Both the position numbers and the translations under genes were made by a program. A model generated the notes under the pieces. It was not told where the DNA came from and searched no databases. It worked only from the letters and a program-made list of their open reading frames with translations. From Gammaproteobacteria bacterium (GTDB lineage Bacteria > Pseudomonadota > Gammaproteobacteria > Magnimaribacterales > Magnimaribacteraceae): a stretch of DNA of 9,246 bases. How positions within the stretch are numbered: position 1 is the stretch's first letter; the number at the start of each line of letters is the position of its first letter. The stretch spans positions 6,904 through 16,149 of the forward strand of contig DTSY01000004.1 of the NCBI GenBank assembly GCA_012965075.1, in the 5' to 3' direction. Shown here in pieces: positions 1 to 7,027 of the stretch.

Positions 1-750
1 AGAATGTTTTCAAACCCCATGGACCCTAATAATGCTTTCCTCGATATCCAGTCTGGTTCTGGAGGAACAGAAGCTCAGGATTGGGCTGAGATGATCATGA
101 GGATGTATTTAAAATGGGGCGAATCAAAAGGATTCAATGTAGAAATGATCGAGGTTTCTCCTGGGGAAGTGGCGGGAATTAAAAGCTCTGCCATTAGGTT
201 TGTAGGAGATTATGCTTATGGCTGGCTAAGAACAGAGACAGGCGTACATCGATTGGTGAGAAAATCTCCTTTTGATTCGGGCAGTAGAAGGCACACTTCT
301 TTTGCCTCAGTATTTGTTTCTCCTGAGATTGATGAAACCATTCAAATAGATATAAACCCTTCAGACCTTAGAATTGATACGTACAGGGCTAGTGGGGCTG
401 GAGGGCAGCATGTCAACAAAACTGACTCAGCCATTAGAATCACCCATGAGCCTACAGGAGTTGTTGTTCAGTGCCAATCTCAACGATCCCAACACAAAAA
501 CAGGGACAAGGCCATGCAACAACTCAGAGCAAAATTGTATGAAATAGAAATGCAAAAATTAGATGCAGAGAGGCAGTCTTTGGAAGATTCTAAATCAGAT
601 ATAGGATGGGGGAGCCAAATACGATCTTATGTGTTGGATTCAGCCAGAATTAAAGACTTAAGAACCGGTTACGAAACTTCGAATTGCTCCGCAGTTTTAG
701 ATGGAGATCTTGATAGTTTCATTGAAGCGAGCCTTAAAGCTAATATTTAG
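1..750 (+). CDS. prfB: Peptide chain release factor 2 (RF2), 5'-truncated by the window edge
   Basis: RF2 recognises UGA and UAA stop codons in the ribosomal A site and triggers hydrolysis of peptidyl-tRNA in the cytoplasm. The frame is open from base 1. The ATG at 4 is an internal Met (Arg-Met-Phe context, as in E. coli RF2), so about 116 N-terminal residues, including any programmed UGA frameshift site, lie upstream. The codon-recognition tripeptide SPF, diagnostic of RF2 rather than RF1, is at 265-273. The peptidyl-transferase motif GGQ is at 400-408, preceded by Ala-Ser-Gly-Ala, so it has Ala where E. coli K-12 has Thr246. The spacing of SPF and GGQ matches E. coli positions 205-207 and 250-252 exactly. 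The C-terminus (IEASLKANI) is complete. The gene ends in UAG, a codon RF2 itself does not read. lysS follows after 14 nt, suggesting cotranscription. Confidence 0.97.
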   Translation, partial: RMFSNPMDPNNAFLDIQSGSGGTEAQDWAEMIMRMYLKWGESKGFNVEMIEVSPGEVAGIKSSAIRFVGDYAYGWLRTETGVHRLVRKSPFDSGSRRHTSFASVFVSPEIDETIQIDINPSDLRIDTYRASGAGGQHVNKTDSAIRITHEPTGVVVQCQSQRSQHKNRDKAMQQLRAKLYEIEMQKLDAERQSLEDSKSDIGWGSQIRSYVLDSARIKDLRTGYETSNCSAVLDGDLDSFIEASLKANI

Positions 751-764
751 TTAAAGTATGCCTA

Positions 765-2258
765 ATGACCGAAGAAATTTCACAAAATGAACTATTAGCT
801 CTTAGGCGTGCAAAGCTTGATGACTTAAGATCTAAAGGAAATGCTTTCCCTAACGATTTTAAACGGGATGCTTTAGCAGAAGATCTTCACACTTCTTACG
901 ATTCTCTTGAGAAAGAAAAATTAGACAAGGAAGCAGTTCAGGTCTCAATTGCCGGTAGAGTCATGTTGCAACGCATCATGGGGAAGGCGAGTTTCATTAC
1001 CATTCAAGACCTTACTGGACAAATACAAGCGTACATAAAGTCAGATAATGTAGGAGTAGATACTTACAAAGAATTTAAAAAATGGGACATAGGGGACGTT
1101 GTAGGCTTAAGAGGAAAACTATTCAAAACCAAGACCAACGAATTAACAGTAGAAGCAGATAGCTTTTTCCTTCTAACAAAATCTTTAAGACCTTTGCCAG
1201 AAAAACATGCCGGCTTGGTAGACACGGAGCAAAGATACAGAAAAAGATATTTAGATCTACTGACTAATAAAGAAAGTCTCGAGGTGTTTAAAACTAGAAG
1301 CAAACTTATAAGTGAGATAAGAAATATTTTCATTGAAGACGGTTATCTGGAAGTTGAGACACCGATGATGCATCCAATCCCTGGGGGAGCTACCGCGCGA
1401 CCATTTATAACCCATCACAATGCACACGATATGGATTTATATTTGAGAGTGGCTCCTGAACTGTATCTAAAAAGATTGGTAATTGGGGGCTTAGAAAAAG
1501 TATTTGAGATTAATAGGAATTTTAGAAATGAAGGCATAGATACAAAGCATAATCCTGAGTTCACTATGCTTGAGTACTATACCGCTTATGCTGATTACGA
1601 AGACCAGATGGATTTCATGCAGACTTTGTTGAAGACATTAGCAGAGCGGGTTTTGGGTAGCCCTGTTGTTGAACAAAATAAAAAGAAATACGATCTATCT
1701 AGGTCTTTTGAAAGGCTTACTTTATTAGATTCTATAGTTAAATATCTTGGGGTTAAAAAAGATCAGCTTGAAGAAAGAAAAGAGTTGGAAGAGATAGCGA
1801 AGAAATTAGGGGTTGAGAATATTAAGGAAGCTTCGGATGGTAAATTGCAGTTAGAAATATTTGAAAAAGGGGTAGAGAGTCAATTAGATGAACCTACTTT
1901 TATCGAAGGCTATCCTAAAGATGTGTCTCCACTTTCTAGATCGCAAGATGAAAATGCAAGCTACGTCGATCGTTTTGAATTGTTCATTGGAGGGAGAGAA
2001 ATTGCCAATGGTTTCTCAGAGCTTAATGACCCAGATGAGCAGGCAGAAAGATTCAAACAACAAGTTGAACAAAGGGCATCAGGTGATCAAGAAGCAATGG
2101 AATATGACGAAGAATATGTGGAGGCTTTAGAGTATGGCCTTCCACCTTGTGCTGGTGTCGGAGTAGGCATAGATAGATTGGTAATGCTTTTTACAGGAAC
2201 CTCTTCTATCAGAGACGTTCTTTTATTTCCTCAACTAAAGCCCATAGGAAAAGACTAA
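765..2258 (+). CDS. lysS: Lysyl-tRNA synthetase, class II
   Basis: Charges tRNA-Lys with lysine using ATP, in the cytoplasm as a homodimer. At 497 aa it is close to E. coli LysS (505 aa). An N-terminal helix and OB-fold anticodon-binding domain (about residues 58-140) precede the class II catalytic core. Motif 1 lies around 192-205 with the conserved Pro200. GGATARPF follows at 207-214. Motif 2 is FRNEG at 253-257 (ATP-binding Arg254) plus EFTMLEYY at 265-272. Motif 3 is GVGIDR at 466-471 with Arg471. The start ATG lies 14 nt after the prfB stop. There is no good Shine-Dalgarno sequence (only AAAG nearby), so translation may depend on coupling to prfB. The ATG at 758 is in another frame and closes quickly. 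The TAA stop overlaps the stop of the convergent malate dehydrogenase gene. All essential motifs look intact. Confidence 0.97.
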   Translation: MTEEISQNELLALRRAKLDDLRSKGNAFPNDFKRDALAEDLHTSYDSLEKEKLDKEAVQVSIAGRVMLQRIMGKASFITIQDLTGQIQAYIKSDNVGVDTYKEFKKWDIGDVVGLRGKLFKTKTNELTVEADSFFLLTKSLRPLPEKHAGLVDTEQRYRKRYLDLLTNKESLEVFKTRSKLISEIRNIFIEDGYLEVETPMMHPIPGGATARPFITHHNAHDMDLYLRVAPELYLKRLVIGGLEKVFEINRNFRNEGIDTKHNPEFTMLEYYTAYADYEDQMDFMQTLLKTLAERVLGSPVVEQNKKKYDLSRSFERLTLLDSIVKYLGVKKDQLEERKELEEIAKKLGVENIKEASDGKLQLEIFEKGVESQLDEPTFIEGYPKDVSPLSRSQDENASYVDRFELFIGGREIANGFSELNDPDEQAERFKQQVEQRASGDQEAMEYDEEYVEALEYGLPPCAGVGVGIDRLVMLFTGTSSIRDVLLFPQLKPIGKD

Positions 2259-3253
2259 TCCACTAAATCTTTGACAGCTTCCTTTTCTGACAATAATTCT
2301 TCAGTTGTCACTTTGATTTTTGATTTGGCAAAATCGTTTAGTTCTATTCCTTGAACAATTTCAACAGAACCTTGATCTGAAGTTCTTAAAGGAAAGCCAA
2401 AAATTAAGCCTTCAGGTATTCCGTAACTTCCATCGCTTGGAACAGCTGCACTAAACCAATCTCCCTCTGTAGTTTGGCTATCAACAGCTTTTACTGTGTC
2501 TATTGCTGCATTTGCTGCTGAGGCAGCAGAGGAAGCACCTCTGGCATCTATAACAGCCTTCCCTCTTTGTTGAACAAGAGGCAAATATTCGTTTTCAATC
2601 CAGTCGAGGTCATTGATAGCTTCAACTGCACTTACACCATCAATTTTTGCGTTGTAAGGATCTGGGTACATGGTGGGGCTATGATTCCCCCAGATTGTCA
2701 TGTTAGTCACTGAGGCTATGTCCACACCTGCTTTTTCGGCCAATTGTGCCTTGGCTCTATTGGCATCAAGAGCGGTCATGGCAAACCAACTTTGAGTAGG
2801 ATTATTAGATTTTGTTCTTCCAATTAAGGCATTAGTGTTAGCAGGATTTCCCACCACCAAGATTTTTGCATCTTCCTGAGCTAATTCACCTATAGCTTCT
2901 CCTTGGCCTGTAAAGATACCTCCGTTGATTCTCAACAAATCACTTCTCTCTTCAATTTTTTTCCCATCAACGACTATTCCTCTTGGAATGCTGCCAACCA
3001 AAAGAATCCAATGAGCATCTTGAACTCCCTCTTTTATATCCGTGGTGGCTAGTAGCGATCCTGTTTGCTTAAATCCGCAATCAATTAACTCCATGATGGT
3101 ACCTTTAAGTTTATCTACAACTTGAGGAATTTCTATTAATCGAAGGTTGACCTTGGTGTCAGTCCCAAAAGTTTCTCCGCTTATTAATCTCGGAAGCAAA
3201 GAATAAGCTATTTGTCCTGCTCCTCCAGTTAGGGCAACATTGATTTCTTTCAT
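2255..3253 (-). CDS. mdh: NAD-dependent malate dehydrogenase (cytosolic-MDH-like type)
   Basis: Interconverts malate and oxaloacetate with NAD(H); TCA-cycle enzyme in the cytoplasm. The 332 aa have the Rossmann glycine motif TGGAGQIAYS (9-18) and Glu41 at the end of the second strand, favouring NAD over NADP. Substrate-binding Arg91 and Arg103 sit in the mobile loop. The Asp163-Ala-Asn-Arg166 pair and catalytic His191 in WGNHSP are present. The type resembles pig cytosolic MDH rather than E. coli Mdh. Odd feature: the active-site loop between PR (90-91) and RSDLL (103-107) has 11 intervening residues where the pig enzyme, as I recall it, has 5, an apparent six-residue insertion. The start is supported by AGGAG six nt upstream. 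It lies 12 nt after the TLP1 gene, so the two form an operon. A related lactate/malate family specificity is the main alternative. Confidence 0.9.
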   Translation of the reverse strand: MKEINVALTGGAGQIAYSLLPRLISGETFGTDTKVNLRLIEIPQVVDKLKGTIMELIDCGFKQTGSLLATTDIKEGVQDAHWILLVGSIPRGIVVDGKKIEERSDLLRINGGIFTGQGEAIGELAQEDAKILVVGNPANTNALIGRTKSNNPTQSWFAMTALDANRAKAQLAEKAGVDIASVTNMTIWGNHSPTMYPDPYNAKIDGVSAVEAINDLDWIENEYLPLVQQRGKAVIDARGASSAASAANAAIDTVKAVDSQTTEGDWFSAAVPSDGSYGIPEGLIFGFPLRTSDQGSVEIVQGIELNDFAKSKIKVTTEELLSEKEAVKDLVD

Positions 3254-3259
3254 CTTTTT

Positions 3260-3264
3260 CTCCT
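3260..3264 (-). promoter_or_regulatory. Shine-Dalgarno site of mdh
   Basis: On the minus strand AGGAG lies six nt upstream of the mdh ATG and decides that start. It sits in the 12-nt gap after the stop of the thiolase-like gene, allowing independent initiation within the operon. Confidence 0.85.
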
Positions 3265-3265
3265 C

Positions 3266-4819
3266 TTAATCAGGTTGAAAGATATTCCGTGAGTTCTCAA
3301 ATTTTACGGTTCCTTTAGCGTTTAACATTTCATTCTGCATCATTTTATTTAAAAGACTCTCATCTTTGTCAGTATTGGCAACAAACCTTCTTCCATCTTC
3401 TAGAAGTCCTATGATAATGGCTTTCGTTGGACCTTCTCTCGAATTAACTACAGTGTACGTTTCTATCAATCCTTTTCCATTGGCTTCTTCAATAAATTCT
3501 GGATGGTCCAAGTTTTCTATTTCTTTTTGCAAGTGTGATGAATCTATAACTTGGTTCCAGTCTCCAAGAAAAGGATTAGAGGAAAAGACACCAGCTCCAT
3601 GCTTGGTTAGAAACCAACCATTGGCTGTAACCATACCAAATTTTCCAGGATTCTCTCTTAATTTGGACATCATGCTTGCTATTGAATTTACTACATAAGC
3701 ACTTCCTGGGCCCCCGTAATACGGCAGTCCTCCGGTAATGGTTAGGTCTCTGTTATCCCCATCTGGAATACCAATCTCTTTCCTTGCGATCTGTACCGCA
3801 CTTGGAAAGCAAGAATATAAATCAAAAAAGGAAATATCTGCTTGAGAGCAATTTGCTGCATTAAAGATAGCTTGAGAACATTTTTTAATTGCAGGAGAGG
3901 AATGTAAGTTTAATCTGTCAGTAACATTCCAGATATCATTCAAACAACCTCCGCCATGCATAAAAATCCACTTGGATTCAGGTATGCCTAATTCTCTGGC
4001 CTTTTTGGCCGAAGTAATTACTAAAGCAGCCGATTGGTTCACTCTCATGATTGAGTTCATGTATTTGGTATATGGAAATCCCACCATCCTATTGTTTGGC
4101 GTTTCTTCTACAATTTCGTTTGAAGATCTGTGAATTTTGAACCATGCATATTTATTTTGGGAGGCTATCTCGGAAAAACGACTGAAAAGGCGTCCAATAT
4201 CTTCCCTGTGTTCTTTTGAGCTTTTTCCTTCACTACTCCTTATGCTATTAGCGAATAGGGGATAGACGGCTGAAGGATCAAAAATACCATGTTTTTGTTC
4301 AAACTCACTTCCTAAGTCGCTATTACTGCCTATAGATTCGGGTTCTCCACCAGGATCATCACCCCAGTTAAGTTCTAAACCGGTTTTTATTCTAGAAGTG
4401 AGAGTGTCTAATGCTTCTCCGCCCGTTAAAAGCGCACAGTTAAATTGCCCATCTTTTATTCGAGTGCAAATTTCATTGAGTACCAGTTGAGGAGAGTTTC
4501 CTCCAGTGGTTGTATAAATTTCATGGGGCACAGTTACCCCTAAAGAATTACCCACGCTCCGTGGCATGTTTGAATAACCCCACAAAGCTGTAGTAGCTGA
4601 GTTCCGGTTTGGGGTATCGCCTACAAATCGAATAACTGAAATTGCATCCAGATGTTCATTCAGAGAAATTCTCGCAGAACAATCCGTTATAGCTTTTTCA
4701 CAAGCCACACTGAGAATATCTAGGTAGTTAAGCCCATCAGGTCCTTTTGTATCCAAGTACTGTGAACAACCAACTAGAACTGGAGTGTTGTCGTTAACCT
4801 GAGAGTACAAAGAGTTCAT
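3266..4819 (-). CDS. Thiolase-like protein with extra C-terminal domain (TLP1 type), often annotated acetyl-CoA acetyltransferase
   Basis: A 517-aa thiolase-fold protein, longer than ordinary thiolases (about 390-400 aa). The two core halves are about residues 12-270 and 280-415. Residues about 425-517 form an added beta-rich domain (TYTVVNSREGPTKAIII, then LLEDGRRFVANT) matching what I know of the TLP1 additional C-terminal domain. Where classical thiolases have the acyl-accepting Cys, this protein reads TTTGGNSPQ (103-111) with no Cys. The NEAF/HDCF-type loop reads DLYSCFPSAV (333-342). Glycine-rich GGLPYYGGPG is at 363-372. The last active-site loop is TKHGAGV (405-411), with Lys where many thiolases have Cys. 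Acyl-CoA binding is plausible; canonical thiolysis or condensation is doubtful. No membrane segment or signal peptide is seen. The start ATG has no clear Shine-Dalgarno sequence, but no nearby in-frame alternative exists. It is first in an operon with mdh and diverges from the MalY-like gene. Confidence 0.85.
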   Translation of the reverse strand: MNSLYSQVNDNTPVLVGCSQYLDTKGPDGLNYLDILSVACEKAITDCSARISLNEHLDAISVIRFVGDTPNRNSATTALWGYSNMPRSVGNSLGVTVPHEIYTTTGGNSPQLVLNEICTRIKDGQFNCALLTGGEALDTLTSRIKTGLELNWGDDPGGEPESIGSNSDLGSEFEQKHGIFDPSAVYPLFANSIRSSEGKSSKEHREDIGRLFSRFSEIASQNKYAWFKIHRSSNEIVEETPNNRMVGFPYTKYMNSIMRVNQSAALVITSAKKARELGIPESKWIFMHGGGCLNDIWNVTDRLNLHSSPAIKKCSQAIFNAANCSQADISFFDLYSCFPSAVQIARKEIGIPDGDNRDLTITGGLPYYGGPGSAYVVNSIASMMSKLRENPGKFGMVTANGWFLTKHGAGVFSSNPFLGDWNQVIDSSHLQKEIENLDHPEFIEEANGKGLIETYTVVNSREGPTKAIIIGLLEDGRRFVANTDKDESLLNKMMQNEMLNAKGTVKFENSRNIFQPD

Positions 4820-4845
4820 GGCTTATTAATCTAATGTAGCGCGGA

Positions 4846-4874
4846 AGTCTAACTATTGCGATCTTTTGTAGCAA
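4846..4874 (-). promoter_or_regulatory. Possible sigma-70 promoter of the TLP1-mdh operon
   Basis: Reading the minus strand, TTGCTA (4874-4869, 4 of 6 matches to the -35 consensus) and TAGACT (4851-4846, 4 of 6 to the -10 consensus) are separated by 17 nt. Transcription would start a few bases further on, giving a short leader before the ATG at 4819. The -35 box overlaps the right arm of the 7-bp inverted repeat and the spacer covers the left arm. The match is only moderate. Confidence 0.3.
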
Positions 4875-4877
4875 TAG
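4853..4877. repeat. Inverted repeat CTATTGC-N11-GCAATAG in the divergent intergenic region
   Basis: The two 7-nt arms (4853-4859 and 4871-4877) are perfect reverse complements separated by 11 nt. They sit near the middle of the 99-nt gap between two divergent operons. Arm spacing of roughly two helical turns centre to centre suits a dimeric helix-turn-helix regulator. No regulator gene is adjacent. As RNA it could also fold into a hairpin with an 11-nt loop, but no T-run follows directly, so it is a poor terminator. The operator role is inference. Confidence 0.5.
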
Positions 4878-4918
4878 GGGAGCCTCAAAGTTTTTTTTAG
4901 AGTACCATACCGAAAATT

Positions 4919-6064
4919 ATGAAATATGATTTTGACACCATAATCGATCGCGTTGAAACTAGAAGTACGAAATGGCTAAAGTTTGATGACCCAGATATTT
5001 TGCCAATGTGGGTTGCTGATATGGACTTTCAATGTCCCCCTGAAGTCATTGATGCCATTAAGAATAGAGCAGATCAAGGCATATACGGGTATACAGAAAG
5101 ACCAATTGAACTAACTTCTCTACTACAGCAAAGACTGGCAGAGAGGTCTGGATGGGAAATAGATCCTGAGTGGGTAACCTGGATGCCAGGCGTGGTAGTA
5201 GGACTGAATGTTGCTTGTCGTACAACTTTAAGTCCTGGTGACATTGCTATGGTTCCTTCTCCTATATACAGGCCTTTTGTTTATGCAACTGACAACATGA
5301 ACAGGGGGATGCTTAAAACCGACTTAATTAATGTTCAAGGAAGGCTTGAGCTGGATTATGAGTCAATTGATGAACTTATCAATGAAGACGTCAAAATGTT
5401 CTTTTTCTGTAATCCTCATAATCCTGGTGGAACCATGTTTAAGAAAGAAGAAATCAAAAAGTTAGTTGATATTTGTGAGAAAAATAAAACGATTATTTGT
5501 GCTGATGAAATCCACTCTGATTTACTCTTTGAAACCAACAGAAAACATGTTCACTTAGCTCAAACCAATGAATACGCGGCTAATAACTCCATAACTTTAT
5601 TGTCACCCACTAAAACTTTTAATATGCAAGGTTTGCCTTGTGGTGCAGCTATTATCCCTAACCCTGAATTAAGACAGGAGTTTAGAAGAAATATGCGAGG
5701 CATAGCAGCTCACATAGGGGTTTTTGCCTATACAGCTGCTGAAGCCGCTTACAGGCATGGGGAGCCTTGGTACCAGGCTCTCATGGAATATCTTATTGAA
5801 AATAGAAATCTGGTACGTAACGAAATAGGAAAGATAGAAGGTCTATCGCTATATGGTCCTGAAGCAACTTACCTCGCTTGGATCGATTGTTCGGATTCAG
5901 GTTTAGACGACCCGTCAGATTTTTTCATAAACGCTGGGGTTGGCGTTCATAGAGGTGATTATTTTGGAGACAACAAATTTGTTAGGCTAAATTTTGGTTG
6001 TCCTCGTTCCAGACTGGAAGAAGCATTATCCAGGATAAAAAAAGCTTTTTCACAAAGAAACTAG
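4919..6064 (+). CDS. MalY/PatB-family PLP-dependent C-S beta-lyase or aminotransferase
   Basis: A fold-type I PLP enzyme of 381 aa, near the usual length of about 390 for the MalY/PatB group. That group cleaves cystathionine or cysteine conjugates to pyruvate, ammonia and a thiol, or acts as an aminotransferase. The family N-terminus LPMWVADMDF (28-37) is intact. YGYTE (56-60) and PIYRPF (115-120) follow. The cofactor site includes NPHNPGG (165-171), Asp196 in ADEIHSD, and the Schiff-base Lys232 in SPTKTFN. Arg356 in VRLNFGCPR is the expected substrate-carboxylate arginine. It is cytoplasmic, with no signal peptide. The ATG at 4919 gives the standard family N-terminus although no clear Shine-Dalgarno precedes it. 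It opens the rightward unit, with the SDR gene 45 nt downstream. C-S lyase versus transaminase activity, and the substrate, cannot be decided from sequence; E. coli MalY also has a regulatory role that I do not assume here. Confidence 0.88.
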   Translation: MKYDFDTIIDRVETRSTKWLKFDDPDILPMWVADMDFQCPPEVIDAIKNRADQGIYGYTERPIELTSLLQQRLAERSGWEIDPEWVTWMPGVVVGLNVACRTTLSPGDIAMVPSPIYRPFVYATDNMNRGMLKTDLINVQGRLELDYESIDELINEDVKMFFFCNPHNPGGTMFKKEEIKKLVDICEKNKTIICADEIHSDLLFETNRKHVHLAQTNEYAANNSITLLSPTKTFNMQGLPCGAAIIPNPELRQEFRRNMRGIAAHIGVFAYTAAEAAYRHGEPWYQALMEYLIENRNLVRNEIGKIEGLSLYGPEATYLAWIDCSDSGLDDPSDFFINAGVGVHRGDYFGDNKFVRLNFGCPRSRLEEALSRIKKAFSQRN

Positions 6065-6079
6065 GTTCCTGTGTACTAT
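6049..6079 (+). promoter_or_regulatory. Possible weak internal promoter ahead of the SDR gene
   Basis: TTCACA (6049-6054, 5 of 6 to the -35 consensus) and TACTAT (6074-6079, close to TATAAT) are separated by 19 nt, longer than the optimal 17. Transcription would begin near the GCCTCAAA element at 6084. The -35 overlaps the end of the MalY-like gene. The long spacer makes this tentative. Confidence 0.25.
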
Positions 6080-6098
6080 TAGCGCCTCAAAATTTTTT

Positions 6099-6104
6099 AA
6101 GGAG
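6099..6104 (+). promoter_or_regulatory. Shine-Dalgarno site of the SDR gene
   Basis: AAGGAG ends five nt before the ATG at 6110 and fixes that start. It is one of only two strong Shine-Dalgarno sequences in the window, the other being that of mdh. Confidence 0.85.
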
Positions 6105-6109
6105 AAATT

Positions 6110-7027
6110 ATGGCTATTACTTTTAAAGATCAAGTCGCTATTGTTACTGGAGCAGGTGGCGGGCTTGGTCGTTGTCATGCTTTAGATCTAGCAAAAAGAG
6201 GAGCTAAAGTAGTCGTAAACGATTTAGGTGGAAATGTAGAAGGATCTTCAGATGGATCTTTATCTCCTGCCGAAGCGGTTGTGGAAGAAATAAAAGCTGC
6301 AGGCGGTGAAGCCATGGCTAATGGTGCAAGTGTCACCGATAAAAGTCAGGTTGAGGCAATGATTAAGGAAGCGATGGATGCCTATGGCAGGATTGATATT
6401 TTAGTTAATAATGCTGGAATACTGAGGGATAAAAGCTTCAATAAAATAGAAGAAGAAGATTTTAGAACTGTTTTAGAGGTCCATTTAATGGGCACAGTTA
6501 ACTGCACAAAAGCTGTCTGGGAAATCATGCGAGAACAGAATTACGGCAGAATCGTAGTAACTACGTCTTCAAGTGGATTGTACGGAAACTTTGGGCAGAC
6601 CAACTATGGGTCAGCAAAAATGGCTGTAGTTGGGTTAATAAACACCTTGAAGCTAGAAGGAGCAAAATACAATATAAAATGTAATGCTTTAGCGCCTTTG
6701 GCTGGTACAAGGATGACTGAGGAGTTACCTGGGATGGGAGACATTCTAGACCAGATAAAACCTGACTTTGTAACTCCTGCCGTTACTTATCTGGTTTCAG
6801 AAGAAGCACCCACAGGAACTATTATTGCAGCAGGAGCTGGAGTCTTTGCTCGAGTTATGATCCATGAAACCATAGGGGTTAATCTAGGTACAGGCCAGGA
6901 TATGACTGCAGAAAACATTGCCTCAAATTGGGATCAAATCTCAGACATGAAGGATGCTAAACCTTGTTATCAGGGAGGAGAACAAGCCATGAAGATTTTC
7001 GAGCTCATCCAGAAAGATAAAGGTTAG
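6110..7027 (+). CDS. SDR-family (3R)-hydroxyacyl-CoA dehydrogenase-like protein (MFE-2/HSD17B4 type)
   Basis: A classical short-chain dehydrogenase extended to 305 aa. Likely reaction: NAD-dependent oxidation of a 3-hydroxyacyl-CoA to 3-ketoacyl-CoA in the cytoplasm. The cofactor motif TGAGGGLG is at 13-20. Asp38 (VVVNDLGG) predicts NAD preference. NNAG is at 100-103. The catalytic triad is Ser153 (within TTSSS), Tyr166 and Lys170 (YGSAK). After the core, residues about 225-305 match the C-terminal segment of the dehydrogenase unit of peroxisomal multifunctional enzyme 2, notably ENIASNWDQISDM, and this separates it from generic FabG-like SDRs (about 245 aa). Neither the hydratase nor the SCP2 domain of the eukaryotic enzyme is present. 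It lies 45 nt after the MalY-like gene, with its own strong Shine-Dalgarno sequence. Its TAG stop shares its last G with the GTG of the next gene. The actual substrate (fatty acyl-CoA, steroid or other) is unknown. Confidence 0.88.
   Translation: MAITFKDQVAIVTGAGGGLGRCHALDLAKRGAKVVVNDLGGNVEGSSDGSLSPAEAVVEEIKAAGGEAMANGASVTDKSQVEAMIKEAMDAYGRIDILVNNAGILRDKSFNKIEEEDFRTVLEVHLMGTVNCTKAVWEIMREQNYGRIVVTTSSSGLYGNFGQTNYGSAKMAVVGLINTLKLEGAKYNIKCNALAPLAGTRMTEELPGMGDILDQIKPDFVTPAVTYLVSEEAPTGTIIAAGAGVFARVMIHETIGVNLGTGQDMTAENIASNWDQISDMKDAKPCYQGGEQAMKIFELIQKDKG

Noticed and set aside
4..6. ATG as the start of prfB
   Set aside because: The frame is open to base 1, and the Arg-Met-Phe context matches an internal region of RF2 about 117 residues into the E. 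coli protein.
758..790. ATG at 758 as an alternative lysS start
   Set aside because: It is in a different frame from lysS and meets a TGA after ten codons.
1064..1333. Open frame antisense to lysS
   Set aside because: Low-complexity Leu/Ser-rich translation lying wholly inside a well-supported gene; no family resemblance.
1888..2130. Second open frame on the plus strand within lysS
   Set aside because: Overlaps the conserved catalytic region of LysS in another frame, with no recognisable domain or ribosome-binding site.
2248..2287. GAAAAG...CTTTTC pairing across the lysS/mdh junction as a bidirectional terminator
   Set aside because: The stem is six AT-rich pairs with a 28-nt loop; too weak to support.
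3366..3698. Plus-strand open frame opposite the thiolase-like gene
   Set aside because: Shadow of the coding strand; no motif and no upstream signals.
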